Assembly: GCA_030426875.1 (NCBI GenBank)
Contig: JAUHXI010000002.1
Coordinates: 1 to 28,455, forward strand
Length of the DNA: 28,455 nt
From: a bacterium
Lineage (GTDB): Bacteria > Patescibacteriota > Gracilibacteria > UM-FILTER-43-11
Direction of reading: 5' to 3'
The position numbers and the translations under genes are program-made. The notes under the pieces were generated by a model that saw only the letters and a list, made by a program, of their open reading frames with translations, searched no databases and was not told where the DNA came from. This document shows, one piece after another, positions 1-9,301 of this stretch. Every line of letters begins with the position of its first letter. Position 1 is the first letter of the stretch.

Positions 1-296
1 ATATTTATCCCCCTCAAAAAGAACCTATTTCAATATTTATAACTAGCTCTCCTGATGCTGGAAAAACTGAATTTCAAAATAATCTGACCAAAGAATATAA
101 CTTAGAAATTGTGAGAATTGATACGGATAATATTAGAAAGGGAATTCCTGGATATAACGGTAAGAATTCCGATGATGTACAAGGTGCATCAGCTCTAGGT
201 GTTGAGAAGCTCTATGACTATGTGCCTAAAAAGAATAAAAGTTGCCTTTTGGATGGCACCTTTGTCAATTTCAAAATTTCATGCAAGAATATTTAA
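1..296 (+). pseudogene. Zeta-toxin-like kinase remnant, 5' end outside window, 3' truncated
   Basis: An open frame runs in from the window edge (first full codon at nt 3) to a TAA at 294-296, giving about 97 residues. It has a P-loop-like SPDAGKTEF preceded by a hydrophobic strand (ISIFITS), then IVRIDTDNIRKGIPGY, a Q..A....EKLYDY segment and LLDGTF. This order is that of the zeta-toxin/AAA kinase fold (PF06414), whose members phosphorylate UDP-GlcNAc or other small substrates. The family normally continues for roughly 60-100 residues past DGTF. Here the frame stops ten residues later and the following bases restore no plausible continuation. I infer a decayed or truncated gene beside tRNA-Ser. 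No antitoxin is visible. A frameshift in an otherwise recent gene, or a sequencing error near 290, is the alternative. Confidence 0.6.
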
Positions 297-373
297 GGGG
301 GCAAAAACAAGCATAGACTGAAGAAGGATGTCTCGATAGAGCATCATTCGTAAGTCGGAGCCTATTTTTGCGA

Positions 374-465
374 TGGCGGAGAGTGGGGGATTCGAACCCC
401 CGCTGGGAGTAAATCCCACTACAGCTTTAGCAAAGCCGCCTCTTCAGCCACTTGAGTAACTCTCC
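374..465 (-). tRNA. tRNA-Ser (anticodon GCU), CCA encoded
   Basis: The reverse complement folds as a class II tRNA. Acceptor GGAGAGT (5' end at 465) pairs with ACTCTCC, followed by discriminator G and an encoded CCA (374-376). The anticodon stem CGGCT/AGCTG encloses TTGCTAA, giving GCT, which reads AGC/AGU serine codons. The long variable arm is a TGGGA/TCCCA hairpin, and the T arm is GGGGG-TTCGAAT-CCCCC. Its 3' end faces the zeta-toxin remnant. Confidence 0.95.
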
Positions 466-548
466 ACATCGTTTTTTTCAGCTTAAACAATTTAACCTAA
501 TTATTTTTCTCTGTCTAGATAGAAAAAATATTTTTAACGACTCATATC

Positions 549-3050
549 TCACAAAAAATCAATCACCTCCACCAACTCAACCAACTCCTCCACCGCCTCA
601 TTGGTCTCAAACACCGTCAACTTACGCTCCAAATGCCTACCGTTCCACAATTCATTTTCAAAATCGAAATAGTTAGCATAGCGATTTTGAAAATCCTGAA
701 CCCACTGCACAAGTTGCACTTTGCTATTCCAACGGTCCTTAAAATCGTTGAAATGAGCCTCAAAAGCCTCCTCATCCATCTGAGCAAAGGTGTAACGAAT
801 CAAATGGTTGAAAAGCCCCTCAGTTCGCCCTACATACGCCTCAAAATCAGCCTGAGAATAGGCAAAGGTTTGACTAAACGTCTCATCCGCATCCCATGGG
901 AAAATATTCCACTGTTCCAAATCCTCATCCCAGTACACATAAAAATTATGCGTCAGCGAATCATTCGCATCCGAAAGATAAGTGATGAGGGCATAATCAA
1001 ACACATTTTGAACATTGATTTGTTCAATGAGCTCAGGGTCATCCGCAGCTAACCTTTGGATAAAATCCAACAAAAACGCAGCATCTCCCTTCAATTCATA
1101 CTGAGAAAGAGTCGTTTCATCATCCACATGATAGCCCAAATTGGTTTCGTAAACGGAAGCCACATTGGTGGCATAAAAATAATTCTCGGTGTCGATATCA
1201 CGCCGTCTAAAAAAATCTTTTTTAATGGGCTCAGTGACTTGATAAAACCCCATATTCACACCATTGATCGTAACTGTAGACTCAAAAAACTCGGGAGCAG
1301 GCTGGCCCATAGCTTCAAACGAGCGATAAAATAGCTTTTCATGAAGCAACGTTTCTTCGTTGATAAAACTCCTCAATTTCATTTCATCATGGTCTGCCAG
1401 GAATTCATCCCCATCAAAATCGTTAACGTCTTCAAAATTCTCAAAGGCCTCAATGGTATACGACGATTTGATGTACCCTCGCGTCGCATTGCCTCGCGTT
1501 TTTATCAAAACAGACCGTTCAACCACCTCGCCATTGGGATACGTCAACACTAAGTGGGCGGGATAACGTTGGTCGCTGGTGCGGTGAATGAAAATATTTA
1601 AAAAATCCATCTCATCCATAAAAATGTCCATCTGTGGCACCTGGTTGTCGTCTGGAATCTCTACAGAAGAAGGTAGTAGCTGCCGTTCCATGAGTTTTTC
1701 TTTAGCATGTTCGAAGGCAGATTCAGAAAAATCATCTTTCAAAAAAACATACTGATCAATCAGTGGATGGGTTTCATAGTAAACCTTCTCACCATTGCTA
1801 TAATTTACAGTCAAACCAATTTGCTCCCGGCCATAATTCTCAATGCCCCAAACAGATGCAATCCCATCCTCACCAACCATCATAGTCCGTATGAGCAAAT
1901 TTCCTCGATCTGAGACATGAATGGCCCCATCTTCAATCAGAACGCTCTCAATGGGCTCAGGATCATCCACATCAGGCTTATTTTCGGACTCAAAACGGTA
2001 AAGATCCGTCTCTGGCTCGATTGTGATAAAGCCAACGGTCTCACTTTGAAGGGGTGAATCATAGTTCGTGAACACGCGCCCTTCTCGCCATCTTAAAAAA
2101 CGACTAGTGATTTCCATGACATCCCCTTTATAAAGGTTTTGATTGGACCACAGAAGCTGATCACTAGGGTTTTGAATGATCCCTTCATACAGACCCTTGG
2201 CGATTAAAGGGAAGGCATAATGCCCTTGGTTCATTTTTTCAAACAACTCAAGGTCAATCGCTGAGGCATCAAATGACTGATCTTCGACCTCAAATACCAA
2301 AAAAAGAATCTTTAGAATGCCAAATAAGTTGATACTGCTTTCAGGATAATAATACTCCCCAATGCCCATCACAATGCCTTCATCTTTGGCATAACAAATA
2401 TAACCGGAGAGCGGATGCTCAGGCCCCACATCTTCAAAACACTGAGCCGCATACTGGCCAAAATCTGTATCGGGGAATTGAATCGAAAGCGCCAATTCTA
2501 ACATCTGAGCTCTGGTGAAAAAGTCAAAGCGACGGAATTCATTGTGAGTCAAAGTTGCTTGCCCCATCACAAATGCATGATCTTGAATCAGGAACGTGTC
2601 AGGCACCGCAAAAAGCTCAAGATTAGCCACGATCTGGTCTGGACTACCAGCACTAAAACAAAGCGTTTTTCCCTCAAAAATAGGATCATCGCCTTGATAA
2701 GAATCACAAATATAGGCATTTTCATCAAAATCAAGGCCATCATGCCGTTCGAAAATCTGAAAAACAACGGTTTGATCTCTAATATCCTCTAAAAAATAAA
2801 TTCCACGATTCTCCTTAACAGCCAAATGATTCAAATATTCAAAACGAAAAAGGCCGTCCTCATGTTCAAAGCGGTTATAGCCCTCACCCGTCCCAACCTG
2901 AAAATAAGTGAGAGTCTGTTCAGGGTCCACCTCCCGCTCAATAACAAATGATTCATTGTCATCTTCATTCAAAAAAACAGGACGGAGCCAGAAAAAAAAC
3001 CCCACAACAAGGGCTAAAGCAAAAATAATGATGAGGGTTTTTTTATTCAT
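549..3050 (-). CDS. CotH-kinase-family membrane-anchored protein with SLH-like N-terminal region
   Basis: 833 aa. One N-terminal membrane segment (residues 5-23) is followed by a large extracytoplasmic part. Residues 180-250 and 275-320 resemble S-layer-homology repeats (for example SGYICYAKDEGIVMG). The C-terminal half (about 484-800) is a CotH-type kinase domain: RGNATRG near 519, NGVNMGFYQVTEPI near 596, NDSLTHNFYVYWDED near 696 and IFPWDADETF near 716. CotH proteins are secreted atypical kinases; Bacillus CotH phosphorylates coat proteins. It is the third gene of a leftward cluster with VTC and DUF4956 genes, a combination seen in many bacteria, so I infer a cell-surface role tied to those two. 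The ATG at 3050 directly precedes the membrane segment, with no Shine-Dalgarno sequence. The CotH call is firm; the SLH call is tentative. Confidence 0.85.
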   Translation of the reverse strand: MNKKTLIIIFALALVVGFFFWLRPVFLNEDDNESFVIEREVDPEQTLTYFQVGTGEGYNRFEHEDGLFRFEYLNHLAVKENRGIYFLEDIRDQTVVFQIFERHDGLDFDENAYICDSYQGDDPIFEGKTLCFSAGSPDQIVANLELFAVPDTFLIQDHAFVMGQATLTHNEFRRFDFFTRAQMLELALSIQFPDTDFGQYAAQCFEDVGPEHPLSGYICYAKDEGIVMGIGEYYYPESSINLFGILKILFLVFEVEDQSFDASAIDLELFEKMNQGHYAFPLIAKGLYEGIIQNPSDQLLWSNQNLYKGDVMEITSRFLRWREGRVFTNYDSPLQSETVGFITIEPETDLYRFESENKPDVDDPEPIESVLIEDGAIHVSDRGNLLIRTMMVGEDGIASVWGIENYGREQIGLTVNYSNGEKVYYETHPLIDQYVFLKDDFSESAFEHAKEKLMERQLLPSSVEIPDDNQVPQMDIFMDEMDFLNIFIHRTSDQRYPAHLVLTYPNGEVVERSVLIKTRGNATRGYIKSSYTIEAFENFEDVNDFDGDEFLADHDEMKLRSFINEETLLHEKLFYRSFEAMGQPAPEFFESTVTINGVNMGFYQVTEPIKKDFFRRRDIDTENYFYATNVASVYETNLGYHVDDETTLSQYELKGDAAFLLDFIQRLAADDPELIEQINVQNVFDYALITYLSDANDSLTHNFYVYWDEDLEQWNIFPWDADETFSQTFAYSQADFEAYVGRTEGLFNHLIRYTFAQMDEEAFEAHFNDFKDRWNSKVQLVQWVQDFQNRYANYFDFENELWNGRHLERKLTVFETNEAVEELVELVEVIDFL

Positions 3051-3114
3051 AGATTCACTGACTGAGGAGTGATAAATTTTATACGTTTTAGCAAAACTAA
3101 AAGTGGCGTCTTAA

Positions 3115-3142
3115 GTTAATCGTTAATCGCTAACCCCTTTCC
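3115..3142. repeat. TTAGCG/TTAACG-type mini-repeat at the VTC gene end
   Basis: On the minus strand the run reads AAGGGGTTAGCG followed by ATTAACG units. The stop codon TAG of the VTC gene is inside it. The same AAGGGGTTAGCGG core recurs inside murG at 16982-17010. Confidence 0.5.
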
Positions 3143-3912
3143 CTATAACAATATCTCTTTACGACTTGCTTCCATTTATTCCTGCGTAATTCAGGATTGA
3201 GGACACAAAGCGACACACAATATTTAGAAAAGTTTGCTTCCCTGACTTTAAACTTGGAACGTAAAAAAGCAATGATATCTTTAGGATAATCGTTAGATTT
3301 GACCTCCAAAATCAAATGATCACTCACGATTGGCCGAAGCCCCACCCCTTCTTCACCAGACTCTAAATTAAAATCCAAACTGATGCGAGTCCTACCGTCT
3401 TTAGAGCGCAGGCTAATACGATCATAGACCGTATGCGTCAACCTGCTCAAGTCCCCTGCTTCAAGCCCGTAAGGCGCCAAATCTTCTCGAACAATACTTT
3501 GATCAAGCGCGTCTTCAAAATCAGTGTCAGAAGCAATTTCTTGTCGCCGCTTGGTGGTCAAAAACCCTCGCTCTTTACGCTTACATTCAATGAATTTACT
3601 TTTTTTTCCATTTTTATAATCCCGCACCCTAATTTTAATCCGCTTGTACTTGCCCTGACGATGTAAATTAAAGAATTTATAATCCTCCGTGTCAAAATAA
3701 GTATTGTGATATTTAAAAACACACTCATCATTGTAGGATTTACAATAATAATCCTCCGCTAAAAACTTCAGAATCCCCTCCAGGTGTTGCAGCGGAACAA
3801 GGAATTTATAATCCTGCCGAGACAAAAAAAGAAGATCAGCTTCTTTGTCAACATCCTGAAAACGCAAATTAGGGACACTTTTGACAACGTTGTGATCGAT
3901 AGAGTGGTTCAT
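3130..3912 (-). CDS. VTC-domain (polyphosphate-polymerase-like) protein
   Basis: 260 aa with the VTC tunnel-fold signature (PF09359) in order: SRQDYKFLVP (31-40), YHNTYFDTEDYKFF (68-81), KRIKIRVRDY (90-99), FIECKRKERG (107-116), TKRRQEI, YDRISL (163-168), SLDFNL, LILEVKS (200-206) and ANFSKYC (226-232). The alternating basic and acidic residues are those that line the anion-binding tunnel in yeast Vtc4, where ATP-derived phosphate is polymerised. Bacterial members in CotH/DUF4956 neighbourhoods have no proven product. No membrane segment is seen, so it should be cytosolic. It lies 79 bp upstream of the CotH gene and 73 bp downstream of the DUF4956 gene, all leftward. Its final residues and stop fall in a dispersed mini-repeat, so the C-terminus may have been altered. 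Confidence 0.85.
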   Translation of the reverse strand: MNHSIDHNVVKSVPNLRFQDVDKEADLLFLSRQDYKFLVPLQHLEGILKFLAEDYYCKSYNDECVFKYHNTYFDTEDYKFFNLHRQGKYKRIKIRVRDYKNGKKSKFIECKRKERGFLTTKRRQEIASDTDFEDALDQSIVREDLAPYGLEAGDLSRLTHTVYDRISLRSKDGRTRISLDFNLESGEEGVGLRPIVSDHLILEVKSNDYPKDIIAFLRSKFKVREANFSKYCVSLCVLNPELRRNKWKQVVKRYCYRERG

Positions 3913-3985
3913 TTTGATAGATAATGTTCAATGCTATTGGAGCACTGTTGCAAAATGGTTCAATAAGTTTTTGGCATGCCCCTCC

Positions 3986-4546
3986 TCACCGCATCACTGC
4001 ATGATACGTGAACTCCACCGTCATCGAATCCTTCAAATAGTCAACCCGCTTCACTTTCATTTTTAGTGGAGTGACCCCAAATTTTGCCTCAATTCGCTTT
4101 GTCAAAGCCTCCGTGTCACCCAGATTTTCTGATTCTACATCGTCAAAAGTAACTGTGACTTTAACGGCATTCTTTCGGTAAATCAAGTCCGAAGTGAATA
4201 CAGTGATGAGGAATAAAAGAATCCCATTGACAACCAATACGGTGTTCAAATTTTCGATAGAAGCATTGAGCAAGCCAATGGAAATGGCATAAAAAACATA
4301 AGCAATGTCGATGGGATTTTCGGGGGTGGAACGCAGTCTTATGAGGCTTAAGATTCCTAATAAACCAATACCCAGGCCGATGTTATTTTCGAAGGAAACA
4401 AAATAAACAATACAAAAAACCAAGAGGCTATAAATCACTACGGTGAAGGCAATGTCGCGCTTAAAATATTTGTGATAATGGAACAGTGAAGCCAATAGGG
4501 CAAAGCCAAAAGTGATGCCTGCGGGCGTAAGAAAAGACCAGTCCAT
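3986..4546 (-). CDS. DUF4956 membrane protein
   Basis: 186 aa. About four or five hydrophobic segments occupy residues 8-118, followed by a soluble C-terminal alpha/beta domain of about 65 residues. The conserved DUF4956 block LSLIRLRSTPENPIDIAY lies at 67-83, after a Gly-rich membrane segment. The function of the family is unknown. It is repeatedly encoded beside VTC-domain and CotH genes, as here, so it may be the membrane partner of the VTC enzyme; that is inference. It is the first gene of the leftward cluster. The start is the ATG at 4546, with an A/T-rich leader and no Shine-Dalgarno sequence. Stop is TGA. Confidence 0.85.
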   Translation of the reverse strand: MDWSFLTPAGITFGFALLASLFHYHKYFKRDIAFTVVIYSLLVFCIVYFVSFENNIGLGIGLLGILSLIRLRSTPENPIDIAYVFYAISIGLLNASIENLNTVLVVNGILLFLITVFTSDLIYRKNAVKVTVTFDDVESENLGDTEALTKRIEAKFGVTPLKMKVKRVDYLKDSMTVEFTYHAVMR

Positions 4547-4595
4547 GAAAGTTATTTAATGTTGAATTGATTATACTGTTTTTGTAGTTAGGAAG

Positions 4596-4813
4596 CAACA
4601 GAAGGCGACAATCGGATGACTGTATTTTTAGTTTGAAAAAATAAAAAAAATCACGCGTGAAATTCCAAACTTCAAACAAATTCTAATTTTCAATTTCTAA
4701 ACACTATAATTAAAGCCTTGTTTTAGATAGTGGGCTATTTGTTTGGTCATTGGAATTTAGTTTGGAATTTGGAGTTTGTTATTTGGAATTTATACCAATG
4801 TCGCCTTCTGCTG
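4596..4813. repeat. ~220 bp imperfect inverted-repeat element
   Basis: The ends are near-perfect inverted copies: CAACAGAAGGCGACA (4596-4610) and TGTCGCCTTCTGCTG (4799-4813), 14 of 15 matching. Inside are further imperfect complementary tracts, aaattccaaacttcaaac near 4661 and tttggaatttggagtttg near 4761. It codes for nothing recognisable. It fills most of the 388 bp gap between the divergent DUF4956 and 1418-aa genes. A MITE-like element or a structured intergenic repeat is the likely identity. Confidence 0.55.
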
Positions 4814-4888
4814 AGATCATTCATAAAATTTAGATAAAACAATTATTAATTACGTCAAGTATATGCCCTAGCCTTTTTCGCAGAAATT

Positions 4889-4897
4889 TGCTATAAT
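4889..4897 (+). promoter_or_regulatory. Extended -10 promoter for the 1418-aa gene
   Basis: TGCTATAAT is a perfect extended -10 box, 37 bp before the ATG at 4935. No good -35 is seen at the expected distance (4869-4874, TAGCCT). The leader would be about 30 nt. Confidence 0.6.
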
Positions 4898-4934
4898 ATA
4901 AAGATTAATTCACCGAACAGGACCTCAAAAATAC

Positions 4935-7900
4935 ATGGCTCTACCTTCGATTCATCATTGGAAATCAACCGAAAACCCTTTTTTTAAGCCAAGTTTATTG
5001 GTATTTGAAGTCCCTAAAAATGGACCAAAAACTGGCGAAAGTGGACCAGAAAACACGGATAAAATCTCCGACATAAAAACGCATGAAGCAGCGGAGGCAA
5101 AATTGGAAGCCCTTAAAAAACAAAAAAACGAATGGGAAGATCAAATCGACACCCTCAAAGCAGAATATAGAGATCATGATAAAAAAGGAGACCCACTCCC
5201 GCATATTGTAGAAACTAAAAAGGTAAGCCTCCCTGCGCTGTTGAATTTTGAAGCCATTGTCGAATCCATTTTGAGTGGTGCCGGAAAAGAAAAACCAACA
5301 GGGGAAGCGCTTAAAATTTTAAGCGAGTTAAAAAAGACCCTGAGCAAACTCATAAAACAACGAGAGGATGAAACGATAGAAAAAGTGGGACATTTAAGCG
5401 AGATGTTGAAAGAAACTGAGCGATTTAAAAAATCAATCAATCAATACAACTCAAACATTTTAACAGGCCTAAAAACAAGGCGTCGGGTTTTATTGATGGA
5501 GACCAAAACCCTTTATGGGGTGGAAGTGATCGATTTTGCCAAAACGATTGATGCCGTTAATTTTAAGTTAAATAAAACCAGAACCAATCAAAAGCAGGAG
5601 AAATATCTAAAAAACCTCCTGTCTGATTTGGCTTTATTCAATGTAACAAAAAATGAGCCCAAACCAGTAGAAACACAGCCAAAACCCAAAATCCTCACAG
5701 GGAAGCAAATTGAAGCAGCAGGTGAGACTTTGATGGAGATGGAAAGTCCACCAGAAGCAAGTGAGGGAGGATCTCAACATACCCCCGGCTACAAACAGGT
5801 CTCTGAAGCCTACGTGACTTCTCGGGATCAAGTGGGATTGGGATTTGATTCGAACGGAGATTTTAACAAAAACTTAGCGGTGGCCAACCGAGCCATTTTT
5901 ATGGCAGTGGTTAAAGAAAAAACGGATGGTTTTGACAAAGAAATCGACCATGATTTCGATGTCACCGATTATAAGGCAAATATCAAAAACCACCCCATGG
6001 TCTACCGAGAGTGGCTCTCGCGAAAAGACGGCCGTGGAAACGACCTTACATCTGACATCAGTGCACTTGAACGAGAGGTCCGAAACACCCCGACTCCCCC
6101 TGCCAGCATGGCCGAGCTTTTGGCTGAAGCCCAACGAGATACTACCTTCACTCCAATTCCATTACCCGCACCTGATCCAGACAAAACCACACCTAACGAC
6201 CTGATCAAATACTGGGAAGAGCGGATTGAGGCCATCACAAAAAATCACCGTGACTTAAAAAAAATTGAGATCAGAGAGGATGATACAGACAAAAATGAAT
6301 TGTTGGATGAAATTCTCTCAAAGATCACTCGATTTCACTTAGAGCCTGCTAAAAAACAACTGGAATTGGCTCAAAAAAAACAAGAAAAAGAAACCAGAGA
6401 CAAAAAATTTGTAAAACCCCATCTGGCTAAAGATTATGACTTCATGCAAGCCATGATGTCAGGTCATGCCGACATTGTAAAACTGGTGGACCAACGCGTG
6501 GGACTTGGCGATTCAATGGACCAACACAACGTGGCCGTAAGAGCCCTAGTCATCGCACGTTTTCATCAAAAAGGCATCAGTCCCCAATCTAAAAAAGGAG
6601 ATGACTGGACGGTTGAACAAATCATGAATTCTGAAGCGCTCAACCACACTAAAACTGGCACCCTAAGCACCAGCCCTTTAGAAAAAAAAGCCATAGAAAT
6701 GGCCTTTGTAGGGGGGAGTATTCATCAACGCATGGATGAATGGGCAGAGATGGTGACACTGACCGATCAACTGATCAGCAAAAATCCGGATAATATTCAT
6801 AAAATTAGAGAGTGGGCTGAACTCATTGGCTTGGAAAATCCCGAGGCATTGCTTCGATACGACAACATTAAGGAATTCCTAGAAGCCCACAAAGAAACGC
6901 TGAAGACAAAAATTGATTTAGGGCATAAATTGTTAGAAGAACAGATTAAACCGGCCATCAAAAATCCCAGCGGAAACGCCGCTATTTTGGAAAAAATTAA
7001 TGAGCATGGCCTCTTCATTGCAGGTGAGCAGTTCTTGAGCGCAGGGGATTTGGATGCAATCACAACGCGTTTAAATGCTATTGAAATTGACAAAAACACC
7101 TTTAAACGTGAAGACGATGAATTGATTGATGCCGAAACCGAATTTAAAAAAGCCGGCATCGATTTGAGCGATGCCTTTGATAATTACGAAAAACTGTGGA
7201 AAAAAGACCCCGATGCCAGCATTGACCATTGGGATGATTTCTTCAACCAAGAGCCCGAGCGCATGGCTGCTATTTTGGAAAAAGTCATTTCGCCAACAGC
7301 AGACGAAACAATGGGCAAAAATAGACGCGCTTTAATCGAAGTGGTACGCAATCCCAACAGTCCCCATAGGCAATTGGCCAAAAAATGGATCACTCGTTTA
7401 AAAGGACACATCGAAGCCGAACAAGACGCTAGAATTCTGAGTAGCAAAGAGGTCAAAAAGATGAAGCAGGACATGAAAAAAGACCCCAGTTTAAAAAAAG
7501 AAATAACCAAAGCCTGGCGTTGGATTGGCAGAAGTCACATTGCCATCAAAGCCTTTTTAGCCTTTATAGCCCTCAAATGGGGTGCTAAAATCATCAAAAT
7601 GGAAGGTGCGGCAGGCATCGGTGGCTTGATCGCAGCGGGTGGTTTAGTGGGTGGCATTGCTTACGAAGACGTCACCGGAGAGCGCCTGTTGAACAAATAC
7701 AAAGGAGAGACCATGAGTGAGCGAGCCGCCATGACTTTTGAAGGAGCCATCACAGAACATTCGAAGGAAACCATGAACAAACTTGACCCTTCGATTTCGC
7801 CCGGAGAGCACGTCCGAGCTCAAATTGCCATGCGGGAGGCCCCCTTCCATAAAATGTTAGAATGGCATGATGTGGCCAATCCAAAAAGCCGAAATTATAA

Positions 7901-9191
7901 CGAAAAAAAAGCCGAAAAACTCTACCGACGCTTAGGGCTGAATGACCGTTATGTGGTAACAAAAGCCATACTCCCCGAGGGCATGACCAAAAAAGAGCGC
8001 ACGCAGCAAATCATGCTCGAAACCATGAATAGAACCATTGAATTTGTGGGGAATAACCGAGGTCAAAATACCCACAACGCCTTGATTTACTTGAACCGTC
8101 GTTATGTAGAGCCGATGTTCAATAAAGATCCTGAATACCCTGCTATGGTGGATACGCCTGTCCCTGATATTTATGAAGACTATCACAACCATCCCGAAAG
8201 AATGACCGTAGCCAATGTGATGCAGCGAGAGGTGCGTTATGGCCAAGTCAAAAAGAATATCAATAAAGAAGGACTGGCTTATTACAGCAATAGTATAGAG
8301 GGATGGATCCGTCACATGTGGGATTACTCAGGAGACAAACTTGATGCTGCCAAGGACACCATGGGCGAATTCATTGATAGTGGAATGAGCCATGTCTCCA
8401 CTGGCGCCGATTACATTAAAATGACCTACAAAGAGAATGAATGGACCATCAAACATTATGCTGATGGCACATGGGGACTCATGAAAGATTTTGTCAGCTT
8501 TGGTCCTCGCATGCTTGGCAAAGAGATTGACTATGTGCTTCCGAAGGCTAAAGAGTGGATGGATAAAGGGGTGGATTATATGCTTGGAAGCGATGGGTTA
8601 TGGGCCAAAGGCGTGTTTGATAGCGAGGATATTCTGGGTGAAAATCCGTGGCAATGGGATGAAAGTGGCATGTCTCCTAAATTGGACCACCCTGACAACT
8701 GGCCCATCATGACAAACACCGATTCGAAGCAATACGAAGCCTTGGGGAATTTTCAATATCCCTTTTGGAAGGCCCTTAAAGAAGGCGCTGATGACAGTCT
8801 AGACGATGCCATGGCGTATTACACTCAAATGGGCGATGTCGATTACTTGATTTTGGAAGTCAACAAAGAGACCGCTCAACAAACAGGTGAGGAATTTGCC
8901 AGCATGTCTGCAGAAATCAGATTTTCAAAAATGAGGGCAGAAGCTTTAAACAACGCCGTTGATTATTACACCACTAAATATCCAGACGTGGACCGCGCCT
9001 ACTTTGAAAAAAACCTAGTGCCCATCACTACTATTGCTCAAAGTACCCCTCCCGAATCCATCTTTGTGGCTTACTTTTTACCTTCCCCAAATAGTGACGA
9101 AGGCCGTGAATTGATTGCCAGTGGCGAAAAAGGACCTGCTCCCGATAAAAAAAGTTATTTACCCAAGCAAAATACAGATATCGAGGAGTAA
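4935..9191 (+). CDS. Giant hypothetical protein (1418 aa) with central membrane-like segment
   Basis: I recognise no family. The N-terminal 30 residues carry HHWKS....LLVFE, a motif shared with the next gene. Residues 50-240 are Lys/Glu-rich and probably coiled coil. A Pro-rich linker lies at about 240-290, then a long charged helical region. Residues 867-912 hold two hydrophobic stretches: one beginning SHIAIKAFLAF and a Gly/Ala-rich one, AGIGGLIAAGGLVGG. About 500 soluble residues follow, rich in Trp, Tyr and Asp. There is no signal peptide, so both halves may be cytoplasmic around a hairpin-like insertion, or the protein may be exported by an unknown route. A weak AGGA lies 12 nt before the ATG. 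It has its own extended -10 promoter. Very large orphan proteins of this kind are typical of CPR genomes. Confidence 0.8.
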   Translation: MALPSIHHWKSTENPFFKPSLLVFEVPKNGPKTGESGPENTDKISDIKTHEAAEAKLEALKKQKNEWEDQIDTLKAEYRDHDKKGDPLPHIVETKKVSLPALLNFEAIVESILSGAGKEKPTGEALKILSELKKTLSKLIKQREDETIEKVGHLSEMLKETERFKKSINQYNSNILTGLKTRRRVLLMETKTLYGVEVIDFAKTIDAVNFKLNKTRTNQKQEKYLKNLLSDLALFNVTKNEPKPVETQPKPKILTGKQIEAAGETLMEMESPPEASEGGSQHTPGYKQVSEAYVTSRDQVGLGFDSNGDFNKNLAVANRAIFMAVVKEKTDGFDKEIDHDFDVTDYKANIKNHPMVYREWLSRKDGRGNDLTSDISALEREVRNTPTPPASMAELLAEAQRDTTFTPIPLPAPDPDKTTPNDLIKYWEERIEAITKNHRDLKKIEIREDDTDKNELLDEILSKITRFHLEPAKKQLELAQKKQEKETRDKKFVKPHLAKDYDFMQAMMSGHADIVKLVDQRVGLGDSMDQHNVAVRALVIARFHQKGISPQSKKGDDWTVEQIMNSEALNHTKTGTLSTSPLEKKAIEMAFVGGSIHQRMDEWAEMVTLTDQLISKNPDNIHKIREWAELIGLENPEALLRYDNIKEFLEAHKETLKTKIDLGHKLLEEQIKPAIKNPSGNAAILEKINEHGLFIAGEQFLSAGDLDAITTRLNAIEIDKNTFKREDDELIDAETEFKKAGIDLSDAFDNYEKLWKKDPDASIDHWDDFFNQEPERMAAILEKVISPTADETMGKNRRALIEVVRNPNSPHRQLAKKWITRLKGHIEAEQDARILSSKEVKKMKQDMKKDPSLKKEITKAWRWIGRSHIAIKAFLAFIALKWGAKIIKMEGAAGIGGLIAAGGLVGGIAYEDVTGERLLNKYKGETMSERAAMTFEGAITEHSKETMNKLDPSISPGEHVRAQIAMREAPFHKMLEWHDVANPKSRNYNEKKAEKLYRRLGLNDRYVVTKAILPEGMTKKERTQQIMLETMNRTIEFVGNNRGQNTHNALIYLNRRYVEPMFNKDPEYPAMVDTPVPDIYEDYHNHPERMTVANVMQREVRYGQVKKNINKEGLAYYSNSIEGWIRHMWDYSGDKLDAAKDTMGEFIDSGMSHVSTGADYIKMTYKENEWTIKHYADGTWGLMKDFVSFGPRMLGKEIDYVLPKAKEWMDKGVDYMLGSDGLWAKGVFDSEDILGENPWQWDESGMSPKLDHPDNWPIMTNTDSKQYEALGNFQYPFWKALKEGADDSLDDAMAYYTQMGDVDYLILEVNKETAQQTGEEFASMSAEIRFSKMRAEALNNAVDYYTTKYPDVDRAYFEKNLVPITTIAQSTPPESIFVAYFLPSPNSDEGRELIASGEKGPAPDKKSYLPKQNTDIEE

Positions 9192-9195
9192 GAAC

Positions 9196-9223
9196 TTGAC
9201 AATTAGCTTAAATTTACTATAAT
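9196..9223 (+). promoter_or_regulatory. Near-consensus sigma-70-type promoter for the 225-aa gene
   Basis: A perfect TTGACA (9196-9201) and a perfect TATAAT (9218-9223) are separated by 16 bp, just after the stop of the 1418-aa gene. The promoter gives an 80-bp region before the ATG at 9302, which includes a hairpin-forming repeat at 9226-9259. Confidence 0.8.
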
Positions 9224-9225
9224 AT

Positions 9226-9259
9226 TCAATCCTCCCCCCTTGGGGGAGTTAGAGGGGGC
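9226..9259 (+). repeat. Dispersed C-rich/G-rich hairpin repeat, copy A
   Basis: CTCCCCC-CTT-GGGGGAG forms a 7-bp stem and is followed by TTAGAGGGGG. A close copy in reverse orientation is at 19485-19519, inside the end of lspA, and a looser relative is at 16321-16366. Here it falls in the presumed 5' leader of the 225-aa gene. Confidence 0.65.
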
Positions 9260-9301
9260 CCTACAATAGGCCCAAAAAACCTTCATTCATAATCAAACAA
9301 A

